This document shows positions 46,793-58,478 of a stretch of 64,000 bases of DNA, piece by piece; the first letter of the stretch is position 1, and the number at the start of each line of letters is the position of its first letter. Below the pieces are notes generated by a model, which was not told the DNA's origin, made no database searches, and worked only from the letters and a program-made list of their open reading frames with translations. A program made the translations under genes and the position numbers. Source of the DNA: Nephrocerus scutellatus (lineage: Eukaryota; Arthropoda; Insecta; Diptera; Pipunculidae). Where the stretch lies: the NCBI GenBank assembly GCA_947095585.1, contig OX352766.1, forward strand, positions 22,930,939 through 22,994,938. Reading direction: 5' to 3'.

Positions 46793-48031
46793 GTGGTAAA
46801 AAAGGGAAAGACAACAGAAACAATGGACCAAGGAAATGAACCAGGAAAAAACGTAAGTTATAATAAATTCGAAGATTGCGTAGACGACAATGATAATGCG
46901 GACGACGGGGGCACGAAAAAAAAGGGACAAAACAACGAGACAACCAAACCGAAGACAGCAGCTGACCAAATAACACGAGCTTTGAAAAGTATAGAAAAAC
47001 AGTTAGACAACTACCCAAACACCACAACTATCAAACAGTCATTTTTTGCCAGCAAAGGGGAAATTCTGGAAACTTGTCTCGGCCTTGTCGCAACAATTAG
47101 CGACAAGGAGACAGAGATATATGGTCTACGCCAAAAACTCCATGAGATGAAGAAAATAGCTTGGCTAAGCGCGAAACAGGCGGGAACAAGGACGACGGGA
47201 AGACCACCAACAAATTCGACTGACAGAGTAGACAACAGGACAATTTCGCCGGGATATAAAAAACAGTTCCCGGAACTGAACGCAGCCCATCAAAGAAAAT
47301 CAAGGGACCGTTCAAACTGAAAAACCGTAAGGGCAACGATAGTCAGCACAGTCGACAAAGAAGCCGACATTAAAAAGGAAATTAAAAAGGTCATCGCTGA
47401 CGCCAATCTGCCACCGTTCAATGCATGGAAAACAGTGCCAAGCGGAAAAAATATTATATACACAGAGACAAAAAAAACAACAAGAAGTACTGCAGGAAAA
47501 ATTGAACAAGGCGGAGGGAGTACTAAAAGCAAGACCTTTTAAAGCTCCAAATCCGGTACTGATTATCTTGGGAGTCGATTCACAGGCCGACCTAAACGAG
47601 GCAAACATCGGCAGAGATATAGCGGAATCAAATCCGAGAATTGCCCAAATCGTCGGAAAGGAAAGGATGGAAAAAGAAATCAAATTCCTCACAAAGAGGA
47701 AATGCAGAAACCTCCACAAGGAAAACATGAAGATCGAAGTCACTCCAGAGGTATACAAAGTCCTCATCAAGGAAGAAAGGATTGTGAATGATCTAACATA
47801 CGTGTATATCAAAGAAGAGATCGACATCACAAGGTGCTACAAGTGTCAGAGCTACGGACACGTAGCAAAATACTGCAGATCAACAAAGGAAATCTGTCCA
47901 AAATGTGTTGCATAAACTGCAAAGACTTGGGAGTCAAAAATACCCAACACTGCGCCTGGGACAGAAATTGCCCAATCTATATCAGGAAGCTAAAGCAGAC
48001 AGGCAAACTAATCAATTATGGTAATAATTAA
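46793..48031 (+). pseudogene. A5 ORF1, broken
   Basis: No clear ATG; the acidic leader is open before 46793. GTAAGT at 46853-46858 encodes Val-Ser. The body has DNYPNTTTIKQSF and LVATISDKETEI, shared with A6, then a stop at 47320 and frameshifts near 47340-47480. The frame 47421-47915 has ILGVDSQADLNEANIG and the first knuckle CYKCQSYGHVAKYC. The second knuckle is mostly deleted (about 47912) and the last part (CCINCKDLG) reads to 48031, overlapping the ORF2 ATG at 48018. Confidence 0.75.
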
Positions 48032-51000
48032 AACCATACAGGTTAATATAGGCAGAGGCAAAGAAGCCACCAACCTATTAGAACGAGTAATGGAGGAAAG
48101 GAATGCCGATATAGCCCTAATTCAAGAACCATATAGAAGAATGAAAGTTAATAAAAACTTCACTCTCTATATGCACCAAAAGACTAGTAGGGGGCAAACA
48201 GTAACCCTAAAGGCCAAAACGGCAATAATAACCAGAAACACCACTATTTCGGCTTTACTACTCTCAGAGTACACGCATGACAATTCGGTGACGGTGAAAA
48301 TCACCAACACTACCCCGAACATAATCATGACATCCTTATACATGGAGCCACTTTCGCGTATGAAAAGACACCTCGAAAAGATTGAAAATATTATCCGGAA
48401 ATATAGGAATAACATCCTTATAACCGGAGATATAAATTCAAAAAACCCACTCTGGGGAGGTGAAACCATAGACCGAAGAGGAGAACGGTTTATGGATCTC
48501 ATAGCCAAAGAAGGCCTGCACATAGAAAATATCTGCGACAGTGAACCCACATTTTTTACTTGCCATGGGAAAAGTTGGGTAGACATAACTCTTTATAAAG
48601 AACTAAACATCGTAAGTTGGAAAGTCGAAACAATGGAAACACTAAGCGACCATAGGTATCTATCTTTCAGTATAAACACTGAAATAGAACCCATAGAAAT
48701 AGCCCAGATTTACAATACAGCAAAAGCAAATTGGTCGCGCTTCAATGAATACCTTCTAAACCACGTTTGGCAAATTAACGCAAGGGTACTGCCAGCAAAC
48801 GATTGTGCCACGAAATTACAGGATTTAGCGATAGCAGCATGCAATGCAGCCATCCCTCTGAGAAGCAGAGGGACTGTAGTAAATTACAAGCCATGGTGGA
48901 CACGGGAACTCCAAGCACAACGAAAGAAAACTAGGAAAACTCGAAGAAAGATGCAGGACTCCACGCATCATATCGCAAGAGCATTTCTCAACAGCGAATA
49001 TGTATAAAGCTGAGAAGAACAAGCTCAAAAAATGATCAAGGAAGCAAAATTCCAATCCTGGAACAGAGTCCTAGAGGAAAACAATACAGAAATGGATCCC
49101 TGGGGAGTTGCCCATAAGATATTAAATGCAAAGGGCAGGACAGGATCAAAACTAAAGTCCGTCCAGAAAGCCGATGGATCTTGGACGCAAACCTTAGAGG
49201 AATCAACCCTCGAACAAATGAGGAGATATTTTCCAAAAGACTCTACATCTGATGACTCTGCACAAAATAGGGCAGATAGATTAGAAACTTGCGTATGACA
49301 AACGCAAGAAGTTTACAATATCACCAAGGACGAGATCATAGCGATAATTAAAACCCGGAAAAATAGGAAAGCTCCAGGCCCAGACAAATTCCCAACAGCG
49401 GCATTTAAGGCACTCTCAGAAGTAGTTCTTGAGAACTGGCAGGAGGTACTAAACCTTGAGAGACAGTAAATTTCCAGAAACATGGAAGACAGCCGAAATA
49501 GCGTGGTTGCCAAAATCAGACTCAGATGAGGTCAGACCAATCTGCCTTCTTCCAACCATTGGAAAGATTTTTGACAAAATCTTGGCAGATCGTCTAACGC
49601 ATCATTTAGAAACAAGTGGAAAATTCTCATCACACCAGTACGGGTTTAGGAAATCCAGGACAACTGCGCAAGCAGTTGAAAACATACTGGATGTAATAAA
49701 GCGAATAAAGTGGAGAAGAGACACACGCTTACCATCACAATGGACATTAAAAATGCTTTCAACTCGGTATGGTATCCGAGGCTCAAACTTCTGCTGGCAA
49801 AAACGGGATGCCCAGAAAGACTAGGGAAAACAATTGTTGATTTCCTACAAAACCGCAAGATTAGGTCAAACGGCGTAGAATTGGCAACAGAGAGAGGCGC
49901 TCCTCAAGGTTCATGCCTAGGCCCAGTTCTCTGGTTACTCATCATGGAGGACTGGTTCAACGAACTAAAACACGTACAAACAGATGCCTTTACCTCTTTA
50001 CATACTCAGGCTTTTGCAGATTACCAAATACTAGTAATCGCAGGAACATCGCACATCAAAATCGAGCAATTATGGTCACAAACCTGGGAGAGATGCAAAA
50101 TATGGGCACAGAATAACAAACTAAGTTATGCCCCACACAAGACAAAGGCAATGTTTACCCCATCAAGACCATCAGTAAGACCCCCACGGATAAGAATCGA
50201 TGATACAAATGTCAAGATAGACAATAAAATCAAATATCTTGGGTTAATTATTGACAGCAAATTAACATGGACCGAGCACGAGCACGCATATAAGCTATTT
50301 ATTGTTGCAGGAAAGACCTGGGGAACCAGCAGAAAAATCCTGAAAAGAGTTTATGAAGGAGCTATCAAACCTCTGCTCACATATGGGGCAGAGATCTGGG
50401 GTAAAAATCCAGAGAACAGTTATATGCAAAGGCACTTAGAAGCAGCTCAAATGCCATTTCTCTGGCCCTGTGTAAAGCATACAGAACAACCGCAAATAAG
50501 TCAATCCAAATACTGGCAAACCAGCCGCCACTCTATTTGGAAACTAGAGAAAAATATGAGATATATGAGGCCAGGAAAACTGACCAGTACCTGGAAAAAT
50601 TACTACCAAACCTGTGGCCACACCCAGCGAAAATGAGAATAAGAAGATTTAACACCTGCAAGAACATATGCGACATAGGAACCAACACAATGTGGATCTT
50701 CACCGACGCATCCACAACCGAAGCAGCAACAGGAATAGGCGCAGTTATTCAAGATACTGGCCTAACAACAATAAGGAAATGGACTGCCACACGGACACCG
50801 GAGATTCACAGGGCTGAAATAACTGGAGTTATAAAAGCACTGGAATGCTTGGACCCAGAAATTAGAGGAAAAACACTAAATGTCGTGTCGGACTCCCGAG
50901 TGGCATTGGTAAATATATGCAACCCAATGTATGACGACCCAGCTATCATAAACATAACGAACTGGTTCATACGACTCGAGGAAAACGAGAACACCATAGC

Positions 51001-51556
51001 ACTACACTGTACAAGAGGCCACAAAACAGATGTAGTGCAAATGAACATAGCAGACCGCATTGCCAAAAAAGCGGCAACACTGCCGAACGATTACGAGAGT
51101 ATAGCCATCCAAAGGCCGCTTAAGATAGCAAAAGAAGAAGCGCATACAAACCTGAAAAGATACTGGTTGCAAGATTGGAACCACTCGACTTCTGGACGTA
51201 GGGTACATGATGCTGTGCCACAACCTACCAGAAACTGTCTCAATCTCGGAACAAAGGCAGTCCACTTTATCACAGGCCACGGGCCATTCAATAGCTACTT
51301 CCGTCGATTTGGGATCTAGGAAATCCCGGACATATGCTTTTGCCAAACAGACGTTGACAGCATTCAACACATATTGAATGACTGTACACTACCGGAAAAG
51401 GTAGTAGCCAGAAGTGTATTTAAAGAAAAATACGGTCAAGAGAACATCGTACTAAGGATAGACGATGTCTCTACAGAACAATACTTAAACGACGTGAATG
51501 AACTAGCAGAAAGGATGGTCTTCGAGTACGAAGAAGAAGAGCAAGCCAACAGGTAA
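48018..51556 (+). pseudogene. A5 ORF2: endonuclease-RT-RNase H, multiply broken
   Basis: The endonuclease and linker are open to about 49000 (IQEP, GDIN, SDHRY). Breaks: a frameshift near 48995, TGA at 49296-49298 (Trp in relatives), a short deletion near 49455, a frameshift near 49705, FADD changed to FADY at about 50014-50025, a frameshift near 50465, and TAG near 51317. RNase H (FTDAST, VSDSR, CTRGH) and the end of the C-terminal zinc region remain. The FADD change alone would disable the RT. Confidence 0.85.
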
Positions 51557-51765
51557 GACCCTTTAGTATAAATGTATAACACTCTTAAACTATTTTCAGA
51601 ATAAAGGATCGGAAATCCCCGCTAATTGTTGGAGTGTGGTTTGGCGGTTGGGTTCTCTTGCCTGCGGATTCCTGTGGTAGTTTAGACGGACCAAATGTTT
51701 GCTTTATACCGAAAGGTGGGAAAGCGGAGGTCTTGCCCTCAAACATATCAGCTGTCCCTATCTAC

Positions 51766-53575
51766 CACTCAGTTGTGTTTCAGCAGCAGTACCGAACGGT
51801 TGAATTTATTCGTAGTGCGCATTGTGCGGAAAACAAATATTAGGGGACCAAACAGACAATTTATTTGACAAACACAGACAACCCCAAAAGTAATTTTTAT
51901 TACTACAGACCGCCACAAAAGTAATTTTCATTACTGAACAAAAGTAATTTTAATTACTAAAAGAGATATAGACAAGACGAGGACAAAACAAATCAACGGA
52001 CAAACGAAATTAGTGGGAAATTCCAAACGCACAAGTAATTTTATTACTCTCATACACAAGTGCGTGTGTGTGCGTGTGTGCGGGACAAAAGGGACAACGT
52101 GAAAGAATTTTTCGACCTGAGTGCGTAGTACGTCGCACAGGTAGAAAACATTCAAACGAGACATTCCTAAAAACCGTCGAGTTCTTCACAAAAATTATAA
52201 AACGTGATTTTCAGCAAAACGGGATTTTCGTAAAAGCCACCGAGAGTCTCATAAAAGCCGTCGTGATTTTTTCGTTTCCAAAAAAGCCGTCGGCATTTAT
52301 ATATGTTTTCAACGCGAAAATGAGAGGCAATAGCTCCGGAAAAGGAAGAAAGGCAAGAAAATCAGAAGAAACAGAAGAACGGCCGACATTAAATGACGGT
52401 GAAGTAAGTTCGGACGAGCCGCCGGGGAAAATAATGACAAGAAGACGGTCCATTGTAAACGAAGCTGCCCAAAACCAAGACGACGTAGATAAGATGGAAG
52501 CGAACGCTATAGAAGAAATACCAAACGAAGAAAATGAAGACGATATAAGTAAAGAAGACGAAATTAATGAGTTCTTTTTTAGCTCTGAAACAGCTGCAGT
52601 AAGGAGAGGAAAAGTTTGTAAGAAACTTTGCGATAAGTTCAACAATAGCTCGGATGATACGGCAACTATCAGCAGGAAAACCTGTGTGAACATCCTGGAA
52701 GAAGTAGAGGTGCTAGAAAAACTGAACAAAATATTTATTAAGAGGATAAAAGAAGACAGATCAACGGAGAAAGCGATGGACAAACTAACGAAGAACATGG
52801 AGAAATCTATGAATAACATGTACGAGAAAATGATGACAAAGATGGATGAAAAAATTGTAGAAACACTAAAAAAGATGGAGGGCTCAGGCAAAAGCCCCAT
52901 CGAGACAAAGCCAGCTCTTCAACTACCTCCGACGAAAGCAACACCAGCGACGACTCCAGCAGCACTCCCGATCACGATGCCAAAGCCAGTAGAAACATGT
53001 TCGGTAGTTGTCCGCAGCAAGGACAAAGATGCGACCGCAAAAGACGTCATCAAGAAGGTGATGACAGAAATGGGCCCGACACTCGGTGTTAGGATGCATG
53101 AAGTTATCCCCTGAAGGACGGTGGCGTCATAATACGTACAACGAGCATAGCGGAACAAGCGAAGGTGAGCAAAAATGAGAAGTTCGCTAAGATCGGCCTG
53201 TCGGTGAAAAACACACCGATACCTAGAAGAAAAATAGCAGTTCAAAGCGTACCTGCCGATATAAGCACTGAAGATCTAATGCTGGAAATACACAAAGCGC
53301 CGCACTGTCGCAACTGCGATTTGAAAGGTCAGCTTGCTGACCATCAGATGATGTCAACAAGTTGTCCTATCTATAGTGGACTGGTCGCCAGGGCTAACGC
53401 CAGGCACTAATAAGTAAGTATAAAAAAGAGGGTCGGAAGACCCCGCTAATTATTGGAGTGTGGTTTGGCGGTTGGGTTCTCTTGGCTGAGGATCCGTGTG
53501 GTGGTTAAGAAGGACGTTATAATGCTTAATACCGAAAGGTGGGTAAGCGGAGGGCTTGCCCTCAATTATATCAAC
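51766..53575 (+). mobile_element. B3: ORF1-only element with A-type 3' tail (chimera)
   Basis: The 5' end and 5' UTR match A3 and B1: hairpins at 51889-51904, 51920-51935, 51943-51958 and 52034-52048, (GT)n at about 52064-52081 and a CAGGTA motif (52139-52144). ORF1 is of family B, ORF2 is missing, and the 3' UTR (53411-53575) is of family A (CCCCGCTAATTATTGGAG, ACCGAAAGGTGGG). It is the clearest A/B hybrid in the array. Confidence 0.85.
52320..53410 (+). pseudogene. B3 ORF1, frameshifted and missing the first knuckles
   Basis: ATG 52320 begins a basic leader, then GTAAGT at 52404-52409 (Val-Ser); the position equivalent to the A1/A3 site, after RRRSIV, is a weaker GTAAAC (52455-52460). The B body follows (helical MEKSMNNMYEKMMTKMDEK region, then ETCSVVVRSKDKDATAKDVI). 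A frameshift near 53110 breaks it. The frame 53165-53410 holds the end, but a deletion near 53293 removes the CCHC knuckles and leaves only the last CRNC cluster. Confidence 0.8.
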
Positions 53576-53588
53576 TGTCCCTATCTAC

Positions 53589-54242
53589 CTACTCCGCCGA
53601 AGCCGGTCCTAAGCCCGAGTTGAAAAAGGAGGAAGGGTAGAGGAACAGAACCTCAATAAAAAACCATGACTTATGTGCCCCGTATGATTTAACGGAGGGG
53701 GCCTAGTCTGGCTTAAGATGGCTGGTATTTGTGGATTTGCAAAATCCACATCACCGGGTGATTGTGTTTTGTGGAATTTTCACAATCACCAATGCTATCA
53801 GAGAAGACAAAAAGAATGCAATTTATCCCCGGCGGTTAGGGGTATAGAAAACACCGCGGTACAGAACGCCTGGGGTAAGAGTCCTCTAAAGTTCCATTTC
53901 GTGTTGGGGTCCAGCAGCATCTTTGTTTAACCTTTTGTTAGATGCAGGACTCCTTCACGGTAGAATAAAAGAAAGGACCACTGGTACTTAAAGATGCTTA
54001 AAGTCGGGCAAACTCTTCGTATTTAAGTGGCCAAGTCTAACATATGTTAAGGGCCCAGGATAGCTTGCTCACGCTCGACCAGTCTGAGGACAATTGTGGT
54101 TGAGGACCCAGCTCGTTCTGGGGATGCAACGCGGTGGTTGTGGTTTACTTTCGAAAGAATGGACCACTATTTAGTCGGTATTGAGTATGCTTCATGGCTC
54201 AAGCTAGGCAAGCGCGGGGCTCACGCTCCAACTCAAGATCAC
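53589..54242 (+). mobile_element. D1: non-coding R1-site unit with A-type tail
   Basis: 654 bp. It starts TACTCCGCCGAAGCCGGTCC, shared with D2 only. Stem-loops: GTGGATTTGCAAAATCCAC (53731-53749) and GATTGTGT...CACAATC (53760-53788). The tail (about 54190-54242) reads GCTAGGCAAGCGCGGGGCT, as in the S units. It shares GGACAATTGTGGTTGAGGAC and neighbours with C1, so C and D have common modules but different tails. Confidence 0.75.
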
Positions 54243-54337
54243 TGTCCCTATCTACCCACTCGTGTTTGAACAGCAGAAGCGAAAGGTTGCTTTGCGCATT
54301 GTGCACAAAATAAAAAAGACAAACTAGAAAAAGTAAC

Positions 54338-56524
54338 CCTAAACGTACTAAATGGTGGACTACCAAGTTAGGTGCGAAGCGTGCGTGGCTAAGGCGTCTC
54401 AGGAAAGCCCACCAGAGGGCCAGAGCTGGTGATAGTCCAAGCGTCGATCAATTCAGGTTGGCCTATCCGCGCGGCACACGTGAGTACCGTAATATGATCC
54501 TCAAAGCCAAAGAGAAGGATTGGAGGCGTTTTGTTGGTAACAAAAATAACGATCCATGGGGTGAAATTTACCGCATATGCAGGGGAAAGCGTAGGTCGGA
54601 AGTTTGTGGCATTCGTGTCAACAACCGTGTGTGCCATACCTGGTCAGATAGTGTGAGAACACTCCTAGAGGAGTTCTTTCCTGGTGCCCGTCCGCCGCTG
54701 TTCGGTCCCTTGAATCAGTTTGGATATGGAGATATTCCATCTCTAGATCCATCTGAGTTGTGGGAGTGCATGGCGTCGGTAAGGTCCCGAAAGTCTCCAG
54801 GGATGGATGGGATGACTGGCGAGATGTGTAAAAGCATCTGGCGAGCTATCCCAGACCATATCATGATGATCTTCCTCGACAATTGCTACTTCCCAGCCGC
54901 TTGGAAACACGCAAAGGTTGTAGTGCTGCTAAAGTCACCAGACAAGGTGCGCAGTAAACCTCGTTCCTACCGTGGCATTAGTTTTTTACCAGTACTTGGA
55001 AAAGTGCTGGAGAGGATAATGGTACGACGGCTTGAGGATGTTGCGACCAGTTTGATGTCTGACAGGCAATACGGCTTTAAAACTGGGAAAAGCACTGAGG
55101 ATACATGGCTGTATGTAACAGACAGTGTGTATTGTATTGTGTGTTCTTGCCATCTTTGTGGATTTCAAGGGCGCTTTCGACTACCTAAGTTGGGATTGCG
55201 TGGTTGAAAACTGATAGAAGTTGGCTGTCGCGAAGTTCCTCTATGCTTGAGCTACTTTAGTGACAGGCTAGCTTCCTGTGTTGGCACTTCTGAATGCGTC
55301 AGCAAGTGTGTCACTCGTGGTTTTCCTCGGGGATCCATTTGTGGTGCATTTATATGGAACCTTATGATGGACACCCTCTTAGGGCAGCTAGCGGTGCTTT
55401 GCAAATGTTGTGCCTACGCGGATGATTTGATCATCCTTGTTGAAGGCAACTCGCGACTTGAGCTGGAGACAAGGAGTGCAGAAGTCATGTCGATTGTTCA
55501 CGACTGGGATGCTAGAGTCGGTGTTGACGTCTCATTGGACAAAACTGTGATGATGTTGCTGAAAGGCAAACTATCGCGCAGTCGTCACCCAGTGGTTAGA
55601 CTCAACGGGTCTAGAATCAAGTATGTTAACCAGGTAAGATACCTCGGTATTAACATGAGCGAACGCATGAACTTCCTTGTGCACCTTACTGAGCTCAGGA
55701 AGCGGCTGCTTAATCTCGTAGGTCCAATTCGTTGTGTACTTCGCACTGAATGGGGTCTTAACAGGCGGGCAGTTCGCATCATATATGGTGGCCTATTTGT
55801 TGCTTGTGCAACTTATGGAGCACCGGTATGGTATGAATCTGTCATGCTTGAAAGAGGCAAAGCAAGGATTAACTCTTGCCAACGCGTGGCTCTGATCGCA
55901 TGCTTGCCAGTCTGTCGCACAGTCTCTACGGAGGCTATGCAGGTCTTAATGGGTGTTCCACCTCTTGTTCTGGAAGTAATCCGAAGAAGCCTTGTCTTCA
56001 AGATCAAGAAGAACCGACCGTTCCTGCAGAGCGACTGGCTGGCATCTAGTGAGTTGGAAAATAGAGGCCTTGCCCAGTGCAAGGAACTCCTTGAAGAAGC
56101 CATGATATCTAGATGGCAATCTAGATGGTCTGAATCCGAAAAAGGCAGAGTTACTTATGAATTTGTAAAGGACGTCCAGTACGTCAGAGCAAATCCGGAC
56201 TTTGCTTTTAGCCTTAGAATGGGTTTCCTGCTCACTGGGCACGGCAGCTTTGATGCATTCTTACATCAAAGAGGCGCCAGTGAGACAGCAAGCTGCATCT
56301 GCGGTTTCCCTAGAGAGGACTGGTTGCATTTCCTATGCGACTGTCCACTATACTCTGACATAAGAGATCTAAGTGCGATGGGCATAAGCTTGCTTAATAA
56401 CAGATACGTCTTCGAATCTGTATTGAGCCGCAGTGACCATATTGAGTCCATGAAGGCTTTTGCCAAATACGCGTTTCAACGGCGAACAAGGAGGCAACCT
56501 GCTATGGTTGCTTCACCTGACTGA
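54338..56524 (+). pseudogene. B4 ORF2: RT and C-terminal region of family B
   Basis: The frame starts in the linker after the endonuclease (KRTKWW), is open to about 55145, frameshifts near 55140-55210 and continues to 56524. RT motifs: SPGMDGM, RGISFLPVLGK, a frameshifted FVDFKGAFD, the GxPxGSICG motif with Arg where B1 has Gln (GFPRGSICG), and YADD at about 55417-55428. The terminal zinc motif CICGFPREDWLHFLCDC is complete, and the last 45 residues, missing in B1, are present. Confidence 0.85.
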
Positions 56525-56876
56525 TTAAAACAGTCAGTTTAAATCCGTGCATATTGCGATGTATGGAGGGCCACCAGTCCCGAGTCGTAAGGAACTCTAC
56601 TGCAGTAGTTAACTACTTGTTAGCTACGAAAATCTGACCAGAGATTCGTCTGGTACCACGGGAGCTGGGGAGCCCACGGAAGGATTTCTTCCGTCCCCAG
56701 CTATGAGGTAGGCCCCCTTGTGGGAGCATCGTGGTGGCTGTGGTTTGACACCCAAATGCGGGTAGAGTATTTACTCAATGTGAGTTCTTACTCGGCGGGG
56801 AGTTGCGTTCTTCCAACTGGGTGCCGTGACCCATAGATCGGCAGAGATTTAGATAGGTCTCGCTCCAATCAGTGAG
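55507..56876 (+). repeat. Source half of a perfect 1370-bp duplication (partner 62631-64000)
   Basis: Every base I compared is identical at an offset of 7124 bp, up to the right edge of the window. The left limit is sharp: position 55506 is G and 62630 is A. It contains the RT thumb, C-terminus and most of the B-type 3' UTR. Identity means a very recent event, or an assembly artefact. Confidence 0.85.
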
Positions 56877-57044
56877 AAGTTGAAGCCTTACACTTCAATG
56901 ATACTGATACATTTATAATAGTAATATTGGGAATGGGCGTTGATTGACGTCACAAAATCAATCCGTGTCCGAAGAGGACCGTGAAATTATACCCTCTGTT
57001 GGTGGTGTTCACGGAAATCTTAATTAATATATGTCCCTATCTAC

Positions 57045-58064
57045 CAACTCCGCCGAAGCCGGTCCTAAGCCCGAGTTGAAAAAGGAGGAAGGGTAGAGGA
57101 ACAGAACCTCAATAAAAAACTATGACTTATGTGCCCCCCCCCCCCCGGATGATTTAACGGAAGGGGCCTAGTCAGGCTTAAGAAGACTGGTGTTTGTGGA
57201 TTTGCGAGATCCACATCACCGGGTGATTGTGTATTTGGATTCCTCACAATCACCAATGCTATCAGAAACATTTTAAAAAAGAAGATAATCCCCGGCGGTT
57301 AGGGGTATAGAAAACACCGCGGTACGGAACGCCTGAAGTAAGAGTCCTCTAAAGTTCCATTTTGTGTTAGGGTCCAGCAGCATCTTTGTTTAACCTTTTG
57401 TTAGATGCAGGACTCTTCCACGGTAGATTAAAAGAAAGGGCCACTGGTACTTAGAGATGCTTACAGTCGGGCAAACTCTTCGTATTTAAGTGGCCAAGTC
57501 TAACATATGTGAAGGGCCCAGGATAGCTTGCTATCCTTGGTGGGCCTAGGATGGCTTGCTGTCCTAGTGGCAAATGATAGGGTTCGAAGTTCCGGAAGGA
57601 TGTGCTGCCAGGGTTTTGCCTTGTCAAATGCCCAGGCACTCATACCTAAAGGAATGGGTGATTCTTGATGCCAGATCTGACCAAGGTTGCGTTTGGAAAC
57701 TCGGGATAGCTTGCTATCCTGATGGCAAGTGAGATGGCATAGGTCACTGACGGATGTGCTGCTAGGGTTTTGCCTTGACAAATGCCCATGCACTCATACC
57801 TGAAATTTCCGACGCCATTGATGTCAGACCCCACCAAGGTCGAATTGGTACCGCGGGAATTGTCCGTGCCCACAGACAAAAAGGCCGGCCGTAAGGCTCG
57901 ACCAGTCTGAGGACAATTGTGGTTGAGGACCCAGCTCGTTCTGGGGATGCAACGCGGGGGATGTGGTTTACTTTCGAAAGAATGGACCACTATTTAGTCG
58001 GTATTGAGTATGCTTCATGGCTCAAGCTAGGCAAGCGTGGGGCTCACGCTCCAACTCACGATCA
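57045..58064 (+). mobile_element. D2: non-coding R1-site unit with repeated hairpin modules
   Basis: 1020 bp, starting and ending like D1, with a C14 or longer run near 57137. It contains three related stem-loops: GGATAGCTTGCTATCC (57521-57536), CTAGGATGGCTTGCTGTCCTAG (57546-57567, written here as one stem-loop with a GGCTTGCT core) and GGGATAGCTTGCTATCCT (57703-57720). The second and third are each followed by a copy of about 140 bp (TGTGCTGC...AGGGTTTTGCC, CACTCATACCT), also present once in C1. No credible ORF. Confidence 0.75.
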
Positions 58065-58232
58065 TGTCCCTATCTACCCAGTGTTAGACAAACTCTTGCG
58101 ACGAGCAGACGTGCAACGGAAGTATTTTCGAGGACAAAACAGCGATTTTTATTGCTACATTCGCAAACAGTAATTTTTATTACTTCAACAAAGTGAAAAC
58201 CCAACAAAACAAAACACACAGAACACAATCAC

Positions 58233-58269
<37 letters not shown>

Positions 58270-58478
58270 GCGCAGGTATAAAATCCCTACGCGAACAAAC
58301 GCATTAGTGCGCGACCCAAAAATTAACACGTGCCGAATTGTGAAGAAATACGCTACCTGCTTATTACGTGAAATAAAGTGATAGTTAGCCGTCAGCATTT
58401 TGTTAGCAATTCTTGGAATTAATATAGAAAACAATTATAAAAGTGATCACTTCAGTGAAAAGAGAAATAAATCGCCAA

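Larger units (their letters stand above)
46294..51752 (+). mobile_element. A5: R1-A element, degraded but nearly full length
   Basis: The 5' end (AGTCTTTGACAAACTCTTGC) belongs to the A2/A6 type. The hairpin at 46358-46373 is AGCGAT/ATTGCT, with C-G and G-U pairs. The microsatellite here is (CA)n, not (GT)n, followed by a CAGGTA motif (46427-46432). ORF1, ORF2 and the A-type 3' UTR (about 51557-51752) are all recognisable. Confidence 0.85.
54256..57031 (+). mobile_element. B4: R1-B element with 5' stub joined to ORF2
   Basis: About 80 bp of 5' UTR (CACTCGTGTTTGAACAGCAG) is joined at about 54337 directly to the middle of ORF2, so the hairpin array, ORF1 and the endonuclease are gone. The RT and B-type 3' UTR (56525-57031) are kept. 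From 55507 on it is duplicated as B5. Confidence 0.85.

Noticed and set aside
53589..53660. 5' start of D units as an HDV-like ribozyme
   Set aside because: Some stems can be drawn, but I could not place the full nested double pseudoknot with its conserved core, so no ribozyme is claimed.
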